64,000 nt of DNA from Eleginops maclovinus (lineage: Eukaryota > Chordata > Actinopteri > Perciformes > Eleginopidae): NCBI RefSeq assembly GCF_036324505.1, contig NC_086354.1, positions 1,754,725-1,818,724 of the forward strand, read 5' to 3'. The notes beneath the pieces were generated by a model that searched no databases, was not told where the DNA came from, and saw only the letters and a program-made list of their open reading frames with translations. Below, one piece after another: positions 10,850 through 20,667 of the stretch (the stretch's first letter is position 1; each line of letters opens with the position of its first letter). Both the position numbers and the translations under genes were made by a program.

Positions 10850-12118
10850 ATGGCGTCCCCCGAGACGCCGCCTCCGTCTATCCGGCAGGGAGTAAGGATA
10901 GTCCCGCCGGATAGTAGCGTTACTGTGGAGGAGGTTCTGTGGGCTGTCGGTGAGCAGGTAGGTCATGATAAGTTATCGTTTGCGTCTAGAATGAACAAAG
11001 CAGTGGTTGTGTTCCTGAACGAGGAGCCCCGTGTGTATCAGCTGGTAGAGAGCGGAGTGTTTATCAGGGACTTATTCGTGCAGGTCTCCCCGCTGTCAGT
11101 TCCCTCCACGCGGATCACCGTGTCCGGTGTTCCGCCGTTCATACCGAACGAGTTGTTAGAGAGCGAGCTCCGTAGGTTTGGCAAGTTTGCCAGTGGATTT
11201 AAAACGGTGAGTTTGGGATGTAAGGATCCCAAACTGAAGCACGTACTGTCCCTGAGGCGGCAGGTGTTCATGTTCTTGGACTCGCCGACACAAACACTGG
11301 ACGTGTCGTTCAGAGTGAAGCACGGTGACGGGTTCTATATGGTGTACGCCAGCTCGGGACAGTTCAAGTGTTTTGAGTGTGGAGATGTGGGACACAAACG
11401 CTTTACGTGTCCGCATAGACAGCAGGGGGCGGCTCACTCCGCTGACGCGGCGGGCGGCTCCGCTGAGTCCGCGGTCGAGTCCGCGGCTGGCGGCTCCGGA
11501 GTTGGGTCCGCGGCCGGCGGGTCCGGTGCTGGGTCCGCTGCTGGCGGGTCCGGTGCTGGCGCCGCGGGCGCGGATGCGGATCCCGGTGCGGAGGGTGTGG
11601 AAGCCGGTGCCACTGGTTCACTTTCTGAGGAGGATCACTTGGATAGGGAGGAACAGAGTCGGCCTGACAAGCAACACGCTTCTGTGACTGCAGAGAACCT
11701 GAGCAGTTCACAGTCTGCAGGCACTGAAGCAGCTTCCACAAGTTTTGTAGGCACAGATCCCACTGTAAACACCAATGAAGAACAGGGTATGTTAAATAGT
11801 CAGGCATCCTGTGAAGGAGAGGACATGGAGTATGACTCTGAGTCAGATACAGTATCCATAGATGAAACTTCGATCAGGAACGCAGATCTCTATTCTTTAG
11901 AGGAAATAAATCAATTTCTGGATGTAACATTTAAAAAGTCTGTTAGAGTAAATGACTACTTCGGTGATACTGAAAAGTTTATCAGATCTGTTGGCGTTCT
12001 GCAAAGACTGGTCGGTTTTGACCTCTTGGATGAGAAGAAACGTTTTCGCCTCAAAAAGCATATCACAACTTTGAGGAAAGCAAAAAAAGGCAAAACTGCT
12101 AAAAAGATTAAAAAGTAA
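10850..12118 (+). CDS. LINE ORF1 protein (nucleic-acid-binding, CCHC knuckle)
   Basis: 422 codons. Residues about 1-170 look like a folded RNA-binding region, and a single zinc knuckle CFECGDVGHKRFTC (C-x2-C-x4-H-x4-C) starts at residue 174. It is followed by a Gly/Ala/Ser-rich repeat of GGSGAGSAA type (about 200-245), an acidic linker and a very Lys-rich C terminus. In this group of LINEs, ORF1 binds the element RNA to form the retrotransposition particle. The Met at 10850 is the first in frame, in the context GGAATGG. The TAA at 12116-12118 is separated from the ORF2 ATG by one base, which suggests termination-reinitiation. The ORF is intact. Confidence 0.85.
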   Translation: MASPETPPPSIRQGVRIVPPDSSVTVEEVLWAVGEQVGHDKLSFASRMNKAVVVFLNEEPRVYQLVESGVFIRDLFVQVSPLSVPSTRITVSGVPPFIPNELLESELRRFGKFASGFKTVSLGCKDPKLKHVLSLRRQVFMFLDSPTQTLDVSFRVKHGDGFYMVYASSGQFKCFECGDVGHKRFTCPHRQQGAAHSADAAGGSAESAVESAAGGSGVGSAAGGSGAGSAAGGSGAGAAGADADPGAEGVEAGATGSLSEEDHLDREEQSRPDKQHASVTAENLSSSQSAGTEAASTSFVGTDPTVNTNEEQGMLNSQASCEGEDMEYDSESDTVSIDETSIRNADLYSLEEINQFLDVTFKKSVRVNDYFGDTEKFIRSVGVLQRLVGFDLLDEKKRFRLKKHITTLRKAKKGKTAKKIKK

Positions 12119-12119
12119 A

Positions 12120-14595
12120 ATGATCATGCATCACACGGTGGTTTTCTCTTTTCAATTGTTTTCTGTTTTGTTCATCTTATCCGTTTCTTTTTCTCTGACC
12201 TCTATGGGGAGCCTCAAGATAGGATCTTTGAACATCAATGGTGGGAGAGACAGACAAAAAAGGGCATTAATTTCTGAAGTCGCTACTCAAAAAAGGGTTG
12301 ATGTGTTGTTTTTGCAAGAGACACATACTAATCCAGCAGACGAGACAGATTGGGGTTTATGGTGGGATGGTTCGTGCACCTTTAGCCATGGCACCAACCT
12401 TAGTGCAGGGGTAGCTGTTCTGCTTAGGAAAAATGTCGATGTAACTGTACTATCATCTACTGAAGTGGTGAAGGGCAGGCTGTTGATTGTAAGAGCAGAA
12501 ATAGAGGGCTCTGTGGTCTGCTTTGTAAACATATATGCTCCAAATCAAGGCACAGATAGAGTGGTTTTTTTCACCCTGCTAAAAAACGAGGTAAGAAAGT
12601 ACCATCAGGATCAATTTATCATTGGTGGGGATTTCAACTGCACGCTAGACTTCACTGTAGACAGGACAAGTGAAGAACCTCACCCACAGTCATCTCAGAG
12701 CCTTCACAGCATCATCACACACCTGGATCTGTTAGACACATGGAGGGTCAAACATCCACTAACCAGACAATACACATGGGTGAGGGTCGGCAATGGCAGG
12801 GTGAGTGCAGCTAGACTGGATAGGATTTACATCTCCAAAAGTCTCAGCTCCAGATTAGTCCACAGCAATATAAGTCCAGTTGGTTTCACTGATCACCACT
12901 TTGTCAGTATAGATTTGATCCTTTCACCAGGCGAAAGGGTTAAGTCCTACTGGTCTTTTAACAACAGACTTCTGCAGGACCGTACTTTCTGTCAAAGTTT
13001 TGAGCGTTTTTGGCAGCAGTGGAAAACCAGGAAAGCGGATTTTGTTTCTTTGAAGCTGTGGTGGGAAGTTGGGAAGGCCCAAATTCGCGTTTTTTGCCAG
13101 CAGTATACCTCCCACTCGACTGCTAATATAAAGGCAGCAGTTCAGGAGCTTGAAGTAAGTATTAGGAACATTGAAGAGGGGTTACATAGACATTCGGATC
13201 CCACCACGGGTCATCTGCTGCAGGAGAAGAGATTGGAGTTGAGCTTATTCCTGCAGGAGAGAGTAAAGGGAGCTCTTGTTAGGTCTCGTTTCCTCCAGCT
13301 AAAGGACATGGATGGCCCAAGCTCTTTCTTTTTTAATCTGGAGAGATCGGTGGCACAGAGGAAACAGATGACCTGCCTCAAGCTTCCTGGAGGCAGAGTG
13401 ACCACCAGTCCGGGGGAGATGAGGACCCATGCAGTGAGTTTCTACGCTGACCTCTTTGGGGCAGAACAGTGCGGCATGGAGTGCCGCGAGGAGCTCCTGG
13501 AGGGGCTTCCTCAGCTCATCCCGGGTGAGAAAGCTGCTCTGGACTCTGAGCTGACCCTGGAGGAGTTGACAGTCGCTGTTAATCAGATGGCATCAGGACG
13601 GGCACCGGGAATTGATGGTCTCTCCACTGACTTTTACCAGCGGTTCTGGAATACTCTTGGACCTGATTTGCACAGTGTTTTATTGGAGTGTTTTAGAACA
13701 GGATCTCTTCCTGTCTCCTGTCAGCGAGCTGTGCTTTCCCTGCTTCCCAAGAAAGGAGACCTGGCCTTACTTAAAAACTGGAGGCCGGTTGCTCTCCTCT
13801 GCACGGACTATAAGGTGCTTTCCAGAGCCTTATCGAACAGACTCAAGGACATCCTGGGAATACTTGTACAGACAGACCAAAGCTATTGTGTTCCTGACAG
13901 GAAAATTATGGACAACATTTTCCTAATTTGTGATGTTATTGATGTGTGCAGATCCCAGAATGTGAATTTTGGTATTGTTGCTTTGGACCAGGAGAAAGCC
14001 TTTGATAGGGTGGATCACTGTTATTTATTTTCTGCACTCAGGGCTTTTGGCATTGGTGATGGTTTTCTGGCCTGGATTGGTTTATTGTATAATGGTGCTC
14101 AATGTATGGTGAAAATGGGGGCAGGGCTGAGTCGGCCAATCCCTGTGCAGCAAGGGATAAGACAGGGTTGTCCTCTCTCCGGTCAACTATATACCCTAGC
14201 TATTGAGCCCTTGCTGTGCATGTTGAGAGGTCGGCTCAGTGGTCTCTCACTGCCTGGGTCCTCTGATCTTGATCGTCCACTTACCGTTTCTGCTTACGCA
14301 GATGATGTTAATATTTTTGTCTCCAGCCAGGGGGATATTAAATGTTTGCAGGATACCCTGTCCCTGTACGAAAAGGCCTCATCTGCTCGGGTGAACTGGG
14401 CAAAGAGTGAGGCTTTGTTGGTGGGACAGTGGAGAGATCAGACAGTGCCCAGTCTGCCTGGAGGTCTTGAGTGGGGGAAGGAGGGCCTGAAGGTGTTGGG
14501 AGTATTTTTGGGCACTGAGGGGTTTCAGAACAAGAACTGGGAGGGAGTTAAGGAGAAAGTGTGCGCTCGGTTGTCTAAATGGAAATGGTTGCTAC
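12120..14595 (+). CDS. LINE ORF2, endonuclease and reverse transcriptase part (interrupted)
   Basis: Encodes an APE-type endonuclease (SLNINGG near residue 36, FLQETH near 64-69, IGGDFNC and a TDHHFVSID motif) and a reverse transcriptase (GRAPGIDGLS, ALDQEKAFDRVDH, QGIRQGCPLSG, and the catalytic YADD at residues 726-729). The Met at 12120 gives a 28-residue hydrophobic leader before a second Met (12204) that begins MGSLKIGSLNINGG, so the true start may be either. The hAT insertion at 14596 breaks the ORF after a Trp-Leu-Leu. Reading on into the transposon gives a stop at about 14664. The frame resumes at 18058. Confidence 0.88.
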
Positions 14596-15014
14596 TAGAG
14601 ACCGACCGATATGGGTTTTTCGAAAGCCGATGCCGATACCGATATTTACCGGTCAGAGTCAGCTGATGGCCGATGTGTCCTGCCGATTTTTTGGGCCGAT
14701 TTTTAGGGCCGATATGCTATCGTATTATCCTTAATTGGCATGCTAAAAATCATACTAGTAAGAGGAGGCACGACACTTGTAAACTTCACACGATTTATTG
14801 AAAATTGAACATTAAAAAAATCAACATATGAATTAAATATAAAATAAATAAATACCAACTCTGAGTCTTAAATGTTCAATATATAATCAACATAAAAATA
14901 AATATGAAATAAAAATATATTAGTGCTGCAAACACACTAGTAACAAAGGGCATACTAGCAACATAAAAAATTATGTAAACAAGTTTCAAGTTTCACAGGC
15001 ATGTTTTATGCTTC

Positions 15015-16877
15015 TCAATACTGCCAGTTCAAGAAACGGAGGTTGTCATGTAGGAAACACAACTGTTCGGCATGTTCGCCCTTGAGGTTGCTCCTCTTCT
15101 TGTCATAAATGTTCCCAATCTCACTAAACACCCTCTCGCTGGGAACTGAGGAAGGGGGTGGACAAAGGAATTTTCTTGCTAGTGGTGCAAGAAGGTGTAG
15201 ACGGGATGCATTTTGCTTCCACCATTCTAGCGGTTTACCAGTCTGCCTATTTATCACTGGCTCCTGGAGGTAGTGCTGCAGCTGGTCAGATATAAGGTGG
15301 TCTTCATCACTCTCCTGAGTAGGAGATCCATGAGGTCCCAAGATGTTGGCATACATTTGGTCAATGACACTGGAGGGACCAGGTACTTCCTCAACTTCCA
15401 CCCTTCTCTGTTTCGAGTGTAGTCCTTCTTCTGCACTTGTGGCCATCTTCAGCTGTTCAGACACAACAGCATGCTCCTCCTTTATCCACCTTTTTGCTTT
15501 ATCAAGTGTGCCCTCTGAAAAGACATGGCCCTTATAGCGAGGGTCCAGGAGTGTTGCGAGCACTAGACATTGTGTGTCCTCCATCTTTTGGAATCTTCTC
15601 TGTAAGCTTTGCAGCATTGACTCTCGCAGAGTTTTGATCCCAATTGTGTTTGGCCCCTCTGTCTGAAGAATCATCTTCAGCACAGCAATGCTCGGAATGA
15701 CGCAGGAGATGGAAGCCTCTGACTTGCTCACCTCAAGGGTGACTTCCTCCATAGGCTCCAATGTATCAATTAAATTGGAAGCTATGTCCCATTGATCAGG
15801 GGATAGAGTGGCAATTTTTCCATACTCTCGAGCGTAGTTGTTCAGAGCTCTCTTCTGCTCCACCATTCTCTGCATCATATGAAGCGTGGAGTTCCAGCGA
15901 GTGGGTTCAGACTGGAGGATGCTGTGCTCTGGTAGGCCAAGTTCTTGTTGAATTTTTTTAAGCTTCTGCTTTGCAAGAACAGAGTGGTTGAAATGTTTGG
16001 CGATGTTCTTTAATTTGGCATTAATGTCCAGCACTACTCGCTGACTGTTGATGCCATCATTCACCACAAGCTGTATGGTGTGTGCGCTGCAGCTGAGATC
16101 AGGTATTTCCGCCAGTCTGAGACCTTTGACCATGTTTGCCCCACTGTCACGGAGAACAAGTACAACCCTGTCATGGCTGATGTCCCAGTGCTCGAGCAGA
16201 CTGATGAACATGTCACCAATATACTCCCCTGTGTGGGAGCCTAACATTGTTTTTGCATTTAGGAGGACTTGCTTCCTGTCCCAGTTGTGGTCAATGAAAT
16301 GGCATGTTAGACTCATGAGAGCCTCAGTGTCCCCAGACCAACAGTCTGTAGTGAAGGACAAAAAAGGGCCAGCCTCCTCTGAAATTAGTGCTTTGACTTT
16401 TCTCTCCACTTTTCCAACTATGTCCTCAAGCATGTCGGTGCGGTAGTGCTTCTCCGATTTTAATTTGTACCTGGGCTCCATTGCAGCCACCAGCCTCTGG
16501 AATCCAACACATGAAACACAAGCGAATGGCAGATTGTCTGTGGCAATCATTTCTGTTATTAATGTGTCTATTTTCTTTGATCTGGTGTCTGAATTTTGCC
16601 ATTTCCGATGGGCATCAAACATATCTGTTACGGTTGGCTGATGAGGTTGGGAAGTGGATGTAGACACTGCAGCTGCTGGAGCTTTTTGTTGCTGAGCATC
16701 ATTGTAAGCCTGGAGATGATGTACTCTCAGGTGATTCCAGAGGTTTGTGGTGTTTTTATGTTTGCTCTTTGCAGATCCCAAGCTCACATGTACCTTACAG
16801 AGCTTGCAGATCACCTTACTTGTAGCTGGCTCTGTGTCCGTAAAATGCTGCCATACTGGGTTTTTCTTTTCAGCCAT
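15015..16877 (-). CDS. hAT transposase, ZBED1-like
   Basis: 620 codons without interruption. Residues about 5-55 form a BED zinc finger (VWQHF..., C-x2-C in ICKLC, then H-x4-H in NHLRVHH). The catalytic core follows, with an Asp in FTTDCWSGD, an Asp in LRDSGANMVKGL and the RW motif in EPTRWNSTLHMM. The C terminus carries the hAT dimerisation signature FLCPPPSSVPSERVFSEIG. A hAT transposase cuts the element ends via hairpins and inserts it with 8-bp duplications, matching the flanks here. The first Met lies just before the BED finger. The product would act in the nucleus. Domesticated ZBED1/ZBED4 genes are relatives, but the flanking terminal repeats show this is the mobile form. Confidence 0.9.
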   Translation of the reverse strand: MAEKKNPVWQHFTDTEPATSKVICKLCKVHVSLGSAKSKHKNTTNLWNHLRVHHLQAYNDAQQQKAPAAAVSTSTSQPHQPTVTDMFDAHRKWQNSDTRSKKIDTLITEMIATDNLPFACVSCVGFQRLVAAMEPRYKLKSEKHYRTDMLEDIVGKVERKVKALISEEAGPFLSFTTDCWSGDTEALMSLTCHFIDHNWDRKQVLLNAKTMLGSHTGEYIGDMFISLLEHWDISHDRVVLVLRDSGANMVKGLRLAEIPDLSCSAHTIQLVVNDGINSQRVVLDINAKLKNIAKHFNHSVLAKQKLKKIQQELGLPEHSILQSEPTRWNSTLHMMQRMVEQKRALNNYAREYGKIATLSPDQWDIASNLIDTLEPMEEVTLEVSKSEASISCVIPSIAVLKMILQTEGPNTIGIKTLRESMLQSLQRRFQKMEDTQCLVLATLLDPRYKGHVFSEGTLDKAKRWIKEEHAVVSEQLKMATSAEEGLHSKQRRVEVEEVPGPSSVIDQMYANILGPHGSPTQESDEDHLISDQLQHYLQEPVINRQTGKPLEWWKQNASRLHLLAPLARKFLCPPPSSVPSERVFSEIGNIYDKKRSNLKGEHAEQLCFLHDNLRFLNWQY

Positions 16878-17487
16878 ACTGGGATGGTTTTCCTTCTGAC
16901 ATCAGACAACAATTCCTAAACAGAACAAACATTCAAGGTTAGCATTTAAAAGTGCCTTCAATGTTACTATATCACCATATGTTAATGAAAAATAAAATAA
17001 TTTTATTTAGATTTTATTATCCATAACACATTTATTTTATTCATTATAAATAACATATGTTCTATATATATACACTATATATTCATGTATATAGTAGAAA
17101 TATTATGTAGGCTATTATATAAAAATGACTGTAGGGGCCTACTCATCGATTCATAACAACAAGAATTAACAAATGTATGACTTCTTGCAGTCTGTTAGTC
17201 TATTAATTATTCATTTTAATATGTTTAACAGAGTGCAAGAAGACTTCCATGATGTGACAACTTCAGATAGTTACTTCAAAACGGCAAAATACGTGTTCAG
17301 GTTATACAGTTTCACTGTGGAACTTCCATGCCTTAAACTTTCATATGTTTCCGTTTCAACAATATAAAACTCCGTCTCCCAGCATGCTGCGCAGGAAACC
17401 GGAAATAAGAACTAGAGAACATCAACGTTTGATCCTTTTCAAATTCACAATCAAATCAAACATGTAATACATCGCGAAAACAAATTG

Positions 17488-17764
17488 ACATGGGATGACA
17501 ATGTTTTAAAACGTTCACTTGCTATTTGTGCGTCCTCTTTTTGTTAACATTTCACTTAGATTGTCCGTTACTTAAGTTTAGATCGTAACATAGCAGTCAC
17601 CAGCGTTGAGGGGGCTTAATTGCGCTCAACGCTGGTGACTTTCCTTTCTTCTTCAACTCCGATGCAGTTGAAAACGAATGGACATGGGATGACAATGTTA
17701 TAAAATGATCACGTTAGATTTGTGTCCTCTTTTTGTTACATTTTCACTTAGATTGTCCGTTACT
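17488..17764. repeat. Direct duplication with a hairpin between its copies
   Basis: Two copies of a GACATGGGATGACAATGTT ... TTAGATTGTCCGTTACT block (17488-17577 and about 17680-17764) flank a perfect 16-bp stem, AGTCACCAGCGTTGAG / CTCAACGCTGGTGACT, at 17595-17610 and 17625-17640 with a 14-base loop. It lies within the hAT, upstream of its transposase gene. Confidence 0.85.
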
Positions 17765-18057
17765 ATATTTTACTTTTTTCCTTTCTGTAAATGAAGCAAC
17801 ATCACAGATTACAACTAATCATGAGAGAAAATATGCGACTTTTGGACATTGGAATGTAAAAATTGATGCCTTACCTGTAGACCGTCTTGCTCACTCTTGA
17901 AACCTCGTGTCCCGGTGTGCGTTCCAAGTTGCTGCCCGCAGATGTGCCTGACTTAAAATCGGCCCGGAAAATCGGCCGATGCCGATTGATTAAAAAATAG
18001 CAAAAATCGGCCGATTAAATCGGCTTGCCGATCGATCGGTCGGTCTCTAGTTGCTAC

Positions 18058-19562
18058 CCCAGTTGTCATATAGGGGAAGAGTTTTGGTTGCGAATAACTT
18101 GGTCGCCTCGACTCTTTGGCATAGACTTATTGCTCTGACACCACCGAGAGGCCTGATGGAGGACATTCAGCGAGTCATCCTGGACTTCTTCTGGTCTGGC
18201 CGGCACTGGATCCGAGCAGCAGCCCTCTACCTGCCTGTGGCTGAAGGGGGGCAGGGACTCATCAATATCCAGGCAAAAATAGCCTCTTTTAGACTCCAGA
18301 CTGCACAAAGACTGCTGTACAATTGTGGCCCAAGCTGGTTTGATACAGCTCGTTTGCTGCTGAAGAGAGCCGGGCGATTGGGCTACGATAAACAGCTTTT
18401 CCTTTTAAAATCTGAGGATGTGGACTTAACTGGACTGACACCTTTTTATAGTTCGGTATTACAGGCATGGCAGATTTTTAAGGCCACACGTACCAAAAAT
18501 GAGACTCCGGGCATGTGGCTGTTTGAGGAACCTTTGTTTTTTAATACTCTTATACAGACTCAAACACTGCAGTCTGCCAGCCTGCGAGCCTATTTTAGAG
18601 AGGCTGGCTGCACCAAACTGGGCCATCTGATGAAGATGACGGCAACATCGGTGGATATCTTGAGACAGAGAAGCAACATCACCTCCATCAGGGTCATCAA
18701 CAGAGTGGTGGAGGAAGTCTGTGCTGCCCTGCCACAACCCCTGAGGGTTTTTGCACAAGACCACAATGTGTGTGACCAGTGGACCGAAGGGGAGGAGTAT
18801 AGTTTCCCCTCTCTGTCTGTCACCCCAGTTGTGGGGGAGTGGCAGGAGGGAGGTGGTCAGCTGCTGTCGCTCACAACCCCGCACCTGGAGAAGTTACAGG
18901 ACGCAGGGAAGAAGGCAATATATCAGATCTGCTGCAAGGTTCTGAGCCTGCGCTCTTTGGCAGGGATGAAGGAGTCGAGGTGGACTGGTTTTTTTGGTCC
19001 AGATGTTTCCCCGAAGGGCAGCTGGCGGTCTCTGTACAAGCTGCCCGTTGAAAAACGGACAGCAGACCTCCAGTGGAGGATTGTACATGGAGCAATAGCT
19101 ACGAACAGATACAGAGCGCACCTGGATCCAGAGTTGGGGGAGGAGTGCATCTTCTGTTCTCAGAACGAGACCCTTGAACACTTATTTATTCAGTGTCCTT
19201 GTTTGTCTGCTCTGTTTGAGCTGTTAGAAAGGTGGTTTCGGGGTCTAGGGGAGATTTTTGCTTTTGATTTGTTTATTTTTGGCCCAAAGTACTGTGCAAA
19301 AAAGAAGGATGTACACTCATTGGTGAACTTTGTATCTGGCGTTGCTAAGTTGGCCATCTGGCTGACTCGCAGGAACCAGGCCCAGAGTGTTGGCAGTGTG
19401 GAGCCAGTGCTGGTCCTGAAGGGTCTGCTGAAGGCCAGACTGAGGGTGGAACATGCGTATTATCGGATGATGGACAATGTGCATGGTTTCGGTCATGTAT
19501 GGGCTGTTGGGGGGGTTTTGTGCTCTGTGGGGGGGGACGGAGAGCTGAATGTAAGTTTCTGA
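18058..19562 (+). CDS. LINE ORF2, C-terminal part (continuation after hAT)
   Basis: Continues ORF2 in the same frame (3,462 inserted bases, divisible by three). It starts PQLSYRGRVLVANNLVAS, the post-RT segment typical of L1/Tx1-group ORF2 proteins. It ends with a cysteine-histidine motif, CIFCSQNETLEHLFIQC (C-x2-C-x7-H-x4-C), a likely RNA/DNA-binding finger. There are no stops to 19562. On its own this piece lacks a proper start, so it is not expected to be made while the hAT is present. Confidence 0.85.
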
Positions 19563-19716
19563 TTGGAGAAACACGTTCTGTGTCTGGTTGACAGGTTTGC
19601 TTGTATTTTATTTTTTTGTTTTTGTGTGGTTTTTGTTGCTCTTGAATGAAGATGTGATGGTGAGCTGTTGTCTTTTTTGCTGTGGTGCAATAAAGGGACT
19701 TTAAAAACCAAACCTT

Positions 19717-20011
19717 CACTCTCCACTTCTGTCTTCTTCTCTTCTTCTCTCAACTCCTCTGTTCTCCTCTCCTTCACTCTCCACTTCTGTCTTCCTCTCA
19801 TCTTCACTATCTCTCCTCCTCTGTTCTCCTCTCCTTCACTCTCCACTACTGTCTTCCTCTCTTCTTCTCTCCTCCTCCTCTGTTCTCCTCTCCTTCACTC
19901 TCCACTGCTGTCTTCCTCTCTTCTTCTCTCCTCCTCCTCTGTTCTCCTCTCCTTCACTCTCCACTGCTGTCTTCCTCTCTTCTGCTCTCAACTCCTCTCT
20001 CCTCCTCCTCT
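19717..20011. repeat. CT-rich minisatellite, right block
   Basis: The same units and orientation as 10262-10648. It begins CCTTCACTCTCCAC directly after the LINE tail and has about five units, ending in CTCCTCCTCCTCTGGACTCC. Confidence 0.9.
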
Positions 20012-20158
20012 GGACTCCACTGAAACTGTTGAAACAACCACACAGACAGACACACAGGCTAAATACTACACTTACAGTTGACATAATATGAGGCAAACAA
20101 TAAGTACCGGTAGCATTATTAAAATCTGTCAAAAAAGAATTGTGTACTCACTGGTCAC

Positions 20159-20667
20159 TCACAACAGAACGATCCGCCTGTTGTTGTGATTGGCTGCAAA
20201 GCGGTTAATCACTGCCTCGACATCAAGTGCTTTGGCCCTGCTTGAACTAATTGCCAGGACACCCAGATTGCTGGTACGAGCATCTCCGCTTTTGTTCCTC
20301 AGGTAGGTTTTCAACCGCCTTAAGCAGGAGAAGCTCCTCTCACATGAAGCCGATGTGACAGGCAGTGTCATAGAGATACAGACGAGCTTGAACAGGTCAA
20401 CGAATGCATTCTTGTATGGCCTCAAAAGCACCAGCACATCATGGGTGGTGCTGACAACGTCCCCCCTTTGGTTTTTCCTCTCAATCAGTCTTTTTAACTG
20501 GTGAAGTTCTGCTGAGAGGTTTTCAATCAATACGCCATAATGTTCAGCCATGGGCAAAAGAGTATCTTTGTCCAAGAATGTCTCGTGTTTTGGGTTAAGA
20601 GCTGCTGCTCCTTTTAGAACGTGACAGCTGTCAGAGGAAAACCGCCTGTCCAATTCACTGATTAATC
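20159..20667 (-). pseudogene. ZMYM1-like hAT transposase, C-terminal piece
   Basis: Encodes the end of a hAT transposase, including the dimerisation signature PVTSASCERSFSCLRRLKTY followed by a LRNKSGD...RTSNLG stretch, ending at the stop at 20159. It joins in frame, through the duplicated GATTAATC, to the piece at 22504 onward once the 20668-22503 element is removed (NRLI|SELDRR). The N-terminal end of the open frame beyond 20667 is sequence of the inserted element. Confidence 0.85.

Larger units (their letters stand above)
14596..18049 (-). mobile_element. Apparently complete ZBED1-like hAT transposon
   Basis: 3,454 bp, with perfect 15-bp terminal inverted repeats TAGAGACCGACCGAT and the 8-bp target duplication GTTGCTAC (14588-14595 and 18050-18057). 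Both subterminal regions are packed with GCCGAT/ATCGGC words, likely transposase-binding sites. The transposase gene is on the minus strand. Intact ends, an identical duplication and an open transposase frame argue for a recent insertion. The 1.2 kb upstream of the gene holds a strong hairpin and a tandem duplication. Confidence 0.93.
10649..19716 (+). mobile_element. Tx1/L1-group LINE, near full length, split by a hAT
   Basis: Non-LTR retrotransposon with a GC-richer 5' leader (10649-10849), ORF1 (10850-12118), ORF2 (12120-14595 continued at 18058-19562) and a 3' UTR with GCAATAAAGG near 19690, ending AAAAACCAAA at 19716. Removing the hAT at 14596-18049 plus one target duplication leaves a continuous 1,326-codon ORF2. 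Both ends abut the CT minisatellite with at most 3 bp of overlap (CCT), so the target duplication is short or absent. The APE endonuclease plus RT, the CCHC ORF1 and the C-terminal CCHC-like finger fit the Tx1 branch of the L1 group. Confidence 0.85.
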
